A stretch of DNA of 64,000 nt from Pseudoxanthomonas sp. PXM03 (GTDB lineage Bacteria > Pseudomonadota > Gammaproteobacteria > Xanthomonadales > Xanthomonadaceae), in assembly GCF_014852005.1 (NCBI RefSeq), contig NZ_JACVAU010000005.1, positions 1 to 64,000 on the forward strand, given 5' to 3'. A model generated the notes under the pieces. That model had not been told where the DNA came from, ran no database searches, and saw only the letters and a list, made by a program, of their open reading frames with translations. A program made the translations under genes and the position numbers. Within the stretch, counting starts at the first letter, position 1. Each line of letters begins with the position of its first letter. Shown in pieces: positions 25,330 to 32,596 of this stretch.

Positions 25330-25404
25330 CGCGTGAAGTGTGCGAATGGACCCAGGATGGTGCATGCGATCACGATGACGAGCATCTTCTATGCCGAAAG
25401 TCAT

Positions 25405-25440
25405 TTGACGCTGTCTGCATGCGGAGGCAAGAATCGGGGA
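25405..25440 (+). promoter_or_regulatory. Promoter region of the second tldD-like gene
   Basis: TTGACG at 25405-25410, followed by CTGTCTGCATGCGGAGG, repeats the arrangement before the first copy. AAGAAT (25429-25434) is a candidate -10 at 18 nt. Confidence 0.45.
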
Positions 25441-25524
25441 CGACCTGCGCGGGGACAGCGCGGGCGGACGCACTACCGTCGCAGCCCCGCCTGCCCATGC
25501 AGGCCCAACCGGTGGAGAACAGCC

Positions 25525-27159
25525 TTGCAACGTCGTGACTTTCTGGCCCTGACCGGCCTCAGCGTAGGCGGCCTGATGGTGCCGTCCTTCTTCGGCAAGG
25601 CGATCGCCGCCGAGCAACTGCAGTCCACCCTGGATGTCGCCTTCAAGAAGCGCCTTGCCGATGCGGCACTGGCGGCGGCCAAGCAGGCCGGCGCGACCTA
25701 CTGCGACGTCCGCATCGGCCGCTACCTGCGCCAGTTCGTGATCACCCGCGAGGACAAGGTGCAGAACGTGGTGAACACCGAGTCCACCGGTGCCGGCATC
25801 CGCGTGATCGCCAACGGCGCCTGGGGCTTCGCCGCCACCAACACGCTCACCGCCGAAGGCGTGGCCAGCGCCGCGCGCCAGGCGGCCGCCATCGCCAAGG
25901 CCAACAGCAAGACCCAGACCGCGCCGGTGCAACTGGCGAAGGCGCCGGGCTTCGGTGAAGTGGCGTGGAAGACGCCGATCAAGAAGAACGCGATGGAGGT
26001 GCCGATCAAGGACAAGGTCGACCTGCTGCTGGGTGTGAACGCCGCCGCGATCAACGCGGGCGCGGACTTCGTCAACTCGATGATGTTCCTGGTCAACGAG
26101 CAGAAGTATTTCGCCAGCACCGACGGCTCGTACATCGACCAGGACGTGCACCGCATCTGGGTACCGATGACCGTGACCGCCATCGACAAGGCCAGCGGCA
26201 AGTTCCGTACCCGCGACGGCCTGTCCTCGCCGATGGGCCTGGGCTACGAGTACCTGGACGGCGACGCGTCGCAGAAGTTCACCACGCCCAACGGGGTGGT
26301 CAACTACGGCCTGTCCTACGACATGAAGGAAGACGCCATCGCCTCGGCCAAGCAGGCGCGCGCCAAGCTGACCGCGCCCTCGGTGAAGCCGGGCAAGTAC
26401 GACCTGGTGCTGGACCCGTCGCACACCTGGCTGACCATCCACGAATCCGTCGGCCATCCGCTGGAACTGGATCGCGTGCTGGGCTACGAGGCCAACTACG
26501 CCGGCACCAGCTTCGCCACCCTGGACAAGCGCGAGCAGCGCTTCCAGTACGGCAGCGAGCTGGTCAACCTGTTCGCCGACAAGACCCAGCCCGGCAGCCT
26601 GGGCGCGGTCGGCTACGACGACGAAGGCGTCAAGACCAAGCGCTGGGACCTGGTCAGCGCCGGCAAGCTGGTGGACTACCAGACCATCCGTGACCAGGCG
26701 CACATCCTGGGCAAGACCGAATCCGACGGCTGCTGCTACGCCGACTCGTGGAGCAGCGTGCAATTCCAGCGCATGGCCAACGTGTCGCTGGCGGCAGGCA
26801 AGCAGAAGCTCTCGGTCGCCGACATGGTCAAGGATGTGGAGAACGGCATCTACATCATCGGCGACGGTTCGTTCTCCATCGACCAGCAGCGCTACAACGC
26901 GCAGTTCGGCGGCCAGCTGTTCTACGAGATCAAGAACGGCAAGATCACTCAGCAGATCGAGGACGTGGCCTACCAGATCCGCACGCCGGAGTTCTGGAAC
27001 GCCTGTGCCGCCGTCTGCGACGAAAGCGACTACCGCCTGGGCGGTTCGTTCTTCGACGGCAAGGGCCAGCCCGGCCAGGTGTCCGCCGTCTCGCACGGTT
27101 CGTCCACCGCGCGTTTCAACGGCATCAACGTCATCAACACCGCCCGCTCGCTCGGCTGA
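25525..27159 (+). CDS. TldD-like metalloprotease with Tat signal (second copy)
   Basis: A 544-residue paralogue of the preceding protein, closely similar along its whole length. It has a twin-arginine signal (QRRDFLALTGLSVGGLM), zinc motif HESVGHPLELD near residue 306, and the same C-terminal GINVINTARSLG. I chose the TTG at 25525 as start because GGTGGAG precedes it at good distance and it aligns exactly with the ATG of the first copy. The ATG codon at 25508-25510 is out of frame, and longer in-frame starts add an implausible Arg-rich stretch. The tldE-like gene follows after 27 nt with a strong ribosome-binding site, so the products probably form the TldD/TldE complex. Confidence 0.92.
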   Translation: MQRRDFLALTGLSVGGLMVPSFFGKAIAAEQLQSTLDVAFKKRLADAALAAAKQAGATYCDVRIGRYLRQFVITREDKVQNVVNTESTGAGIRVIANGAWGFAATNTLTAEGVASAARQAAAIAKANSKTQTAPVQLAKAPGFGEVAWKTPIKKNAMEVPIKDKVDLLLGVNAAAINAGADFVNSMMFLVNEQKYFASTDGSYIDQDVHRIWVPMTVTAIDKASGKFRTRDGLSSPMGLGYEYLDGDASQKFTTPNGVVNYGLSYDMKEDAIASAKQARAKLTAPSVKPGKYDLVLDPSHTWLTIHESVGHPLELDRVLGYEANYAGTSFATLDKREQRFQYGSELVNLFADKTQPGSLGAVGYDDEGVKTKRWDLVSAGKLVDYQTIRDQAHILGKTESDGCCYADSWSSVQFQRMANVSLAAGKQKLSVADMVKDVENGIYIIGDGSFSIDQQRYNAQFGGQLFYEIKNGKITQQIEDVAYQIRTPEFWNACAAVCDESDYRLGGSFFDGKGQPGQVSAVSHGSSTARFNGINVINTARSLG

Positions 27160-27186
27160 CCGGCGCTTTAAGGAGATCACCAGAAC

Positions 27187-28521
27187 ATGAGCATCCTCAC
27201 CGAAGCGCAGGCCAAGGCCATCCTGGACAAGGTCATCGCGCTGTCCAAGGCCGATGAGTGCACCGCGTCCCTCACCGGCTCGATCGAAGGCAACATCCGC
27301 TTCGCCCTCAACAATGTGTCCACCAGCGGCATCGTCAGCAATACCGACCTGGCGGTGCAGGTGGCGTTCGGCAAGCGCACCGGCGTGGCGACGATCAACG
27401 AGTTCGACGACGCCTCGCTGGAGCGCGTGGTCCGTCGGGCGGAAGACCTCGCCCGCCTGGCGCCGGAGAACCCGGAATTCATGCCGGCCGTCGAGAAGCA
27501 GACCTACAAGCCCAGCCCCACGTTCAGCGAATCCACCGCCGCCATCACGCCGGAGTTCCGCGCGCAGGTGGCCGCCGACTCGATCGGTCCGTGCAAGGCG
27601 GAGAAGCTGATCGCCGCCGGCTTCCTGGAAGACGGCCAGAGCTTCGTCGCCTTCGCCAACAGCAAGGGCAACTTCGGCTACCAGAAGGCCACCGCGTTCA
27701 ACTACACCTGCACGGTACGCACCGAAGACGGCCGGGGTTCCGGCTGGGTGGGCCGCAACCTGAAGGATGCGAACACCTTCAAGGCCGACAGCGACATCCG
27801 CACTGCGATGCGCAAGGCCAGCGAATCGGCCGAAGCGAAGGCGCTGGAGCCGGGCAAGTACACGGTCATCCTGGAGCCCGCAGCGGCGGCCGGCCTGATC
27901 TCCTTCATGATGAACTTCTTCGATGCGCGCCAGGCCGACGAAGGCCGCAGCTTCCTGTCCAAGAAGGGCGGCGGCAACAAGCTGGGCGAGCAGGTCTACG
28001 ATCCCCGCGTGAACATCAGCGCCGACCCGTGGCACCCCGGCGCGGAAGTGATGCCGTGGGACAGCGAAGGTCTGCCGCGCGAGAAGATGGCCATCGTCGA
28101 AAATGGCAAGGTGGTCAACCTGGAGTACTCGCGCTTCTGGGCCCAGAAGCAGGGCAAGCGTGCGATCGGTTCGCCGGGCAACCTGCTGGTGGCCGGCGGC
28201 ACCAAGTCCACCGCCGAGCTGGTCGCCGGTACGCAGAAGGGCATCCTGGTCACGCGCACGTGGTACATCCGCATGGTCGACCCGCAGACCGTGCTGCTGA
28301 CCGGCCTGACCCGCGACGGCACGTTCTACATCGAGAACGGGCAGATCAAGCACCCGGTGAAGAACTTCCGCTTCAACGAATCGCCGGTGATCATGCTCAA
28401 CAACATCGAAGAACTCGGCAAGCCGGTGCGCGTGGCTGGCGACGAGTCCAGCTTCGTGATGATGATCCCGCCGATGAAGCTGCGCGACTTCACGTTCACG
28501 TCGCTGTCGGACGCGGTGTAA
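27187..28521 (+). CDS. TldE/PmbA-like protease subunit
   Basis: A 444-residue member of the TldE/PmbA branch: no zinc motif, C-terminal region with GRSFLSKKGGGNKLGEQV, TKSTAELVAGTQKGILVTR and TFTSLSDAV. In the known system TldE lacks the metal site and supports TldD in a heterodimer. The ribosome-binding site AAGGAG is eight bases before the ATG. Unlike its two TldD-like neighbours it shows no signal peptide, so either it travels out together with a Tat-borne partner or the complex forms differently; this is not resolved from sequence. A palindromic repeat separates it from the DUF4159 gene. Confidence 0.9.
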   Translation: MSILTEAQAKAILDKVIALSKADECTASLTGSIEGNIRFALNNVSTSGIVSNTDLAVQVAFGKRTGVATINEFDDASLERVVRRAEDLARLAPENPEFMPAVEKQTYKPSPTFSESTAAITPEFRAQVAADSIGPCKAEKLIAAGFLEDGQSFVAFANSKGNFGYQKATAFNYTCTVRTEDGRGSGWVGRNLKDANTFKADSDIRTAMRKASESAEAKALEPGKYTVILEPAAAAGLISFMMNFFDARQADEGRSFLSKKGGGNKLGEQVYDPRVNISADPWHPGAEVMPWDSEGLPREKMAIVENGKVVNLEYSRFWAQKQGKRAIGSPGNLLVAGGTKSTAELVAGTQKGILVTRTWYIRMVDPQTVLLTGLTRDGTFYIENGQIKHPVKNFRFNESPVIMLNNIEELGKPVRVAGDESSFVMMIPPMKLRDFTFTSLSDAV

Positions 28522-28536
28522 ACGCGAGCGCGATCT

Positions 28537-28716
28537 GCTCCCTCCCCCGCCCGCGGGGGAGGGCTGGGGTGGGGGCCCGACGAAATCGCAAGCGTTCCGC
28601 ACTACGGAGCGCACCAAAGCTCTCTCCTTTGTGCTCCGCATCCTTCGATGAAACCCCTCGTGCTCTTGCCCTCGCCCCCATCCCAACCTTCCCTCGCACG
28701 CGGGGTAAGGGGTGGT
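28537..28716. repeat. Inverted pair of GC-rich palindromes between tldE-like and DUF4159 genes
   Basis: CTCCCTCCCCCGC with GCGGGGGAGGG (about 28538-28563) is followed by CTGGGGTGGGGGC. At the far end GCCCCCATCCCAACC leads into CCTCGCACGCGGGG (about 28674-28705). The same two-ended design lies between gltB and gltD (41747-41920). Confidence 0.6.
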
Positions 28717-28721
28717 TTCCC

Positions 28722-29432
28722 GTGACGATGACACGCGCCGGGTTCCTGCGACTCATGGCCGGCGGCCTGGCCGGCGCGCTGCTGGCCGCACCGGCCCGCA
28801 GCGCACATGCGACCGGGCGTTATGACTTCTGGTTCACCCGCCTGAAGTACGACTCCGGCGACTGGGACGTGGACGCGCGCATGCCGTCCAACCTCATCAC
28901 CTCGCTGATCGACTACACCACCCTGCGCGTGGACCCGAAGGAACACGTGCTGGCCCTGTCCGACCCACGCATGCTGGCCGCACCGTTCTGCTACCTGGCC
29001 GGTCACAAGCTGGTGGAGTTCAACCCGGCCGAGCGGCGCAACTTCGAGCGGTACGTGCGCAATGGCGGCTTCGTGTTCGTGGACGACTGCAACCACGACA
29101 TCGACGGCCTGTTCGCCAAGTCGTTCGAAGCGCAGATGGCGTCGATCTTCGGCGCGAAGGCGATGAAGAAACTGCCGAACACGCATGCCATCTACCGGAG
29201 TTTCTTCAAGTTCGACGGGCCGCCGGCCACCGGCTTCGAACTCAATGGCTGGGGCGACGACCTGGTGCACGAGTACCTGCAGGGCATCGAGATCAACGGC
29301 CGCCTCGGCGTGCTCTACAGCAACAAGGACTATGGCTGCGAGTGGGACTACGACTGGCGCAACAAGCGCTTCCTGGCCGAGGACAACACGAAGTTCGGCG
29401 TCAATCTCGTGATCTATGCGTTGACGACATGA
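28722..29432 (+). CDS. DUF4159 family exported protein
   Basis: A 236-residue protein. The N-terminus MTMTRAGFLRLMAGGLAGALLAAPARSAHA is an export signal; its TRAGFLR resembles a degenerate Tat motif with only one Arg. The mature part starts YDFWFTRLKYDSGDWD and contains LSDPRMLAAPFCYLAGH, GGFVFVDDCNHD and GVLYSNKDYGCEW, the DUF4159 pattern, distantly like a glutamine-amidotransferase or ThuA-like fold. Function unknown; it is repeatedly found near MoxR and DUF58 genes. GTG at 28722 was chosen over ATG at 28728 for its distance from AAGGGG. Confidence 0.88.
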   Translation: MTMTRAGFLRLMAGGLAGALLAAPARSAHATGRYDFWFTRLKYDSGDWDVDARMPSNLITSLIDYTTLRVDPKEHVLALSDPRMLAAPFCYLAGHKLVEFNPAERRNFERYVRNGGFVFVDDCNHDIDGLFAKSFEAQMASIFGAKAMKKLPNTHAIYRSFFKFDGPPATGFELNGWGDDLVHEYLQGIEINGRLGVLYSNKDYGCEWDYDWRNKRFLAEDNTKFGVNLVIYALTT

Positions 29433-29447
29433 TCACCAAACCACCTC

Positions 29448-29515
29448 TGTAGGAGGGGCTTCCAGCCCCGACCGTGAACCCGCAGAAGAGCATCGGGGCT
29501 GAAGCCCCTCCTACA
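29448..29515. repeat. REP pair 1, family A (GTAGGAGGGGCTTCAGCCCC)
   Basis: The first copy starts CTGTAGGAGGGGCTTCCAGCC at 29448 and the inverted copy ends CTGAAGCCCCTCCTACA at 29515. Together they can form a long hairpin between the DUF4159 and moxR genes. Confidence 0.85.
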
Positions 29516-29539
29516 TCCTTCCTTCCGACGAACACGCCA

Positions 29540-30532
29540 ATGCCCCCCATCACCGAATCCGACCTCCAGCAACAGCTCGCCAAACTGGGCGAACTCCGTG
29601 CCGCCATCGGCCAGGCCATCGTCGGCCAGCAGGACGTGGTGGAGCAGCTGCTGATCGGCCTGCTGGCCGGTGGCCACTGCCTGCTCGAAGGCGTGCCGGG
29701 ACTGGGCAAGACGTTGCTGGTGCGCTCGCTGGGCCAGGCGCTGCACCTGCAGTTCCGCCGCGTGCAGTTCACGCCCGACCTGATGCCCAGCGACATCCTG
29801 GGCACCGAGCTGCTGGAAGAGGACCACGGCACCGGCCACCGCCATTTCCGTTTCCAGCCCGGCCCCATCTTCACCAACCTGCTGCTGGCCGACGAGTTGA
29901 ACCGCACGCCGCCGAAAACGCAGGCCGCACTGCTGGAAGCAATGCAGGAACGTACCGTCAGCTATGCCGGCACCACGCACGCACTGCCTTCACCGTTCTT
30001 CGTGCTGGCCACGCAGAATCCGCTGGAACAGGCCGGCACGTATCCGCTGCCGGAGGCGCAGCTGGACCGTTTCCTGCTGCACATCCGGGTCGAGTATCCG
30101 ACCGAACAGGAAGAGCACGACATCCTGGCGCAGACCACCGGTCGCGCCGGTGGCGACGTGCCACGGGTGATGGACGGCACCGAGGTGCTGGCCCTGCAGC
30201 AGCACGTGCGCGACGTGCATGTCAGCGAGGATCTGCTGCGCTGGATCACCAGGCTCGTGCGCGCCAGCCGCCCCGGCGACGGCGTGCCCGACGAGGTACG
30301 CAAGTACGTGCGCTGGGGCGCCGGTCCGCGCGCCGGCCAGTCGCTGGTGCTGGCGGCCAAAGCCCGCGCGCTGCTGCACGGCCGCCTGGCGGCGACGCGC
30401 GAGGATATCGCCGCATTGGCCAAGCCGGTGATGCGCCACCGCCTGCTGCTGTCGTTCGCCGCCGAAGCCGAGCAGGTGGGCGCCGACGACGTGATCGCCG
30501 CGCTGCTGCGCGGCGTGCCGCTCGCCGCCTGA
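29540..30532 (+). CDS. MoxR-family AAA+ ATPase
   Basis: A 330-residue chaperone-type ATPase. Walker A is GVPGLGKT (residues 51-58), Walker B LLLADELNR (about 114-122), sensor 1 in VLATQNPLEQ, and the C-terminal lid domain contains the usual VRYGAGPRAGQSL-like segment (here VRWGAGPRAGQSL). MoxR ATPases act with DUF58/VWA proteins in assembling or activating envelope and metal-containing complexes. Here the DUF58 partner follows 10 nt downstream. ATG at 29540 was chosen; the longer frame upstream is REP sequence. Confidence 0.96.
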   Translation: MPPITESDLQQQLAKLGELRAAIGQAIVGQQDVVEQLLIGLLAGGHCLLEGVPGLGKTLLVRSLGQALHLQFRRVQFTPDLMPSDILGTELLEEDHGTGHRHFRFQPGPIFTNLLLADELNRTPPKTQAALLEAMQERTVSYAGTTHALPSPFFVLATQNPLEQAGTYPLPEAQLDRFLLHIRVEYPTEQEEHDILAQTTGRAGGDVPRVMDGTEVLALQQHVRDVHVSEDLLRWITRLVRASRPGDGVPDEVRKYVRWGAGPRAGQSLVLAAKARALLHGRLAATREDIAALAKPVMRHRLLLSFAAEAEQVGADDVIAALLRGVPLAA

Positions 30533-30542
30533 TCGACGTACC

Positions 30543-31433
30543 GTGGCGTACGACCTGATCCCCGCCGACGTCCGCAGCCGGTTGAAGGACCTGCGGCTGA
30601 CCGCACGTCGCGCCATCGGCACGCAAGGCATCGGGCTGCACCACAGCCGCAGCCGCGGCGCGGGCCTGGAGTTCGCCCAATACCGCGCGTACGAACCCGG
30701 CGACGAGCTGCGCCAGATCGACTGGAAACTGTATGCGCGCTCGGACCGCTTCTTCGTGCGCGAGGCGGAGCGGGAGAGTCCGCTGACGGTATGGATCATG
30801 CTCGACGCCACCGCCTCGATGGCACAGGGCGACGGCACGCGCGGTACCCGCTTCGATGCCGCACGTGCACTGGTCGCCTGCATCGCCGAACTGGCGCTGC
30901 GCCAGGGCGACCGCTTCGGTCTCCTGGTGCTGCATGGCGGCGGCGTGCGCCTGGTGGCGCCGGGGAACGGGGCGCGTCAGCGCGACCAGCTGCTCCTCGC
31001 GCTGCATGGATTGCATGCCAGCGGCATGTTTCCCGCCGTCGACACGTTGGCGCCGGTGTTCGAGCGCATTGGCGCGGGCGACCTGGTGCTGGCACTCAGC
31101 GACTGGTTCGACGATGCGATGCTGGCGCTGGCCGAACGCCTGGCGTCCGCAAGGCGCGAGGTGCTGGCGATCCAGCTGCTGACGACCGAGGAACGCGACT
31201 TCCCGTTCAATGGCGGCCATCGTTTCCGCGATCCGGAATCCGGCGAGGAGCTGCTGGGCGACGCGGCGGCGCTGCGCGGCGACTACCTGCAACGCTTCGC
31301 CGACGCGCAACGCGCACTGGATGCGCGGCTGGACGCCAGCGGTATCCGCCATGCCCGTTACGTGATGGACCAACCGCTGGACCTGCCGCTGCGACGGCTG
31401 TTCGGCGCACGCGATGCCGCGGAGTACGCATGA
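30543..31433 (+). CDS. DUF58 domain protein (VWA-like)
   Basis: A 296-residue cytoplasmic protein with the DUF58 hallmark YRAYEPGDELRQIDWKLYARSDRFFVRE (split here: PGDELRQIDWKLYAR at about 51-65) and a VWA-like fold with the metal-site sequence DATAS (about 83-87), close to DxSxS. Such proteins are the standard partners of MoxR ATPases. GTG at 30543 begins MAYDLIPADV. Its last 4 nt overlap the start of the next gene (ATGA), so translation is coupled. Confidence 0.93.
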   Translation: MAYDLIPADVRSRLKDLRLTARRAIGTQGIGLHHSRSRGAGLEFAQYRAYEPGDELRQIDWKLYARSDRFFVREAERESPLTVWIMLDATASMAQGDGTRGTRFDAARALVACIAELALRQGDRFGLLVLHGGGVRLVAPGNGARQRDQLLLALHGLHASGMFPAVDTLAPVFERIGAGDLVLALSDWFDDAMLALAERLASARREVLAIQLLTTEERDFPFNGGHRFRDPESGEELLGDAAALRGDYLQRFADAQRALDARLDASGIRHARYVMDQPLDLPLRRLFGARDAAEYA

Positions 31434-32596
31434 GCCTGGCGTTCCTGCTGCCGGCCGGCTTTGCCGCACTCGCCGCGTTGGCGCTTCCCCTGCTGCTGCA
31501 CCTGGCACGCAGGCACGAACAGAAGCCGACCGACTTCGCCGCACTGCGCTGGTTGCGGCAGAAACCGAAGCCGCGCCACCGCATCCGCTTCGACGAATGG
31601 CCATTGCTGTTGCTGCGCCTGTTGCTGCTTGCGCTGCTCGCACTCTGGCTGGCACGGCCCGTGCTGTCGGGCTTGGACGATACACGCCCGTGGATCGTCG
31701 TCGTGCCGGGCGTGGAGGCCGCCGTGGCGCAAGCGCAGGCGAAGGAACCCCGCATGCGGCTGCACTGGCTGGCGTCGGGCTTCCCGGCGCTGGAAGAACC
31801 GGCGCCGTCCGGCACGCCCGCCATCGGCAGCCTGCTGCGGCAGCTGGACGCGGAACTGCCGCCCGGCGTCGCGTTGACGGTCCTCGTTCCAGCGACGTTG
31901 CAGGGGGCGGATGCCGAGCGACCCGCGTTGTCGCGCACGGTGACCTGGAAGATTGTCGAGGGCGCGATGCAGGCGACACCCGCCGCCGCCGCGGCACCGC
32001 TTGCGCTGGTCGTTCGCCACGAAGCCGACAATGAGCGCGGGCTGCGCTACCTGCGAGCCGCCGCGCGCGCATGGCAACCGACCAACGCAACGGGGACAGC
32101 GGCGGTGGAGGTCGGCACGACCGGCGCGCCGTTGCCCGCGCCGTCGCATCCGCTGGTCTGGCTGGCGCCCGGGCCGGTGCCGGTGCCGGTCGTGCAGTGG
32201 ATCTCGGCCGGCGGCACTGCGTTGCTGGCCCGGGAGAGCACGCTGGATGGCGTCGCGATGACGTCGGTGGCCTGGCGCGATGCCGATGGCGCGCCGCTGG
32301 TCGAAGCGGCGGTGCACGGCCAGGGTCGCGTGCTGCGTTTCACCCGGCCACTGCGGCCCGACGCGATGCCGGCTCTCGTCGAAGCGGATTTCCCGCGCCG
32401 CTTGCGCGCGTTGTTCGATGCGCCCGTCGTACCGCCGACGCGCGTGCCCGCCGGTGACTACGCGCCCGTCGGCGGCGGTGCGGCCTACCCGGTCGCACCG
32501 CGCGACCTGCAACCCTGGCTGGCGCTGCTGATCGCGCTGCTCGTGCTGGTGGAGCGCTGGATGGCGACGCGACGCACGCGGAGCGCGGCGCCATGA
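31430..32596 (+). CDS. BatA-like membrane protein, N-terminal double-helix anchor
   Basis: A 388-residue protein. Residues about 4-26 and 60-78 are membrane helices separated by HLARRHEQKPTDFAALRWL, the usual start of BatA-type proteins encoded behind MoxR and DUF58. The middle region (about 85-355) is soluble and divergent, and a third helix lies near the C-terminus (about 363-377). It probably presents a soluble domain outside the cytoplasm and links the ATPase to the membrane. It overlaps the preceding and following genes by 4 nt each. Confidence 0.82.
   Translation: MSLAFLLPAGFAALAALALPLLLHLARRHEQKPTDFAALRWLRQKPKPRHRIRFDEWPLLLLRLLLLALLALWLARPVLSGLDDTRPWIVVVPGVEAAVAQAQAKEPRMRLHWLASGFPALEEPAPSGTPAIGSLLRQLDAELPPGVALTVLVPATLQGADAERPALSRTVTWKIVEGAMQATPAAAAAPLALVVRHEADNERGLRYLRAAARAWQPTNATGTAAVEVGTTGAPLPAPSHPLVWLAPGPVPVPVVQWISAGGTALLARESTLDGVAMTSVAWRDADGAPLVEAAVHGQGRVLRFTRPLRPDAMPALVEADFPRRLRALFDAPVVPPTRVPAGDYAPVGGGAAYPVAPRDLQPWLALLIALLVLVERWMATRRTRSAAP

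Noticed and set aside
25498-25500. Upstream ATG (near 25508) as start of the second tldD-like gene
   Set aside because: That ATG is in a different frame; only the TTG at 25525 aligns with the first copy and has a ribosome-binding site.
23071-28734. 1887-residue minus-strand open frame opposite the tldD/tldE genes
   Set aside because: It is the antisense shadow of high-GC coding DNA: the plus-strand genes have family motifs and ribosome-binding sites, while this frame shows only His/Arg/Val-rich low-information sequence.
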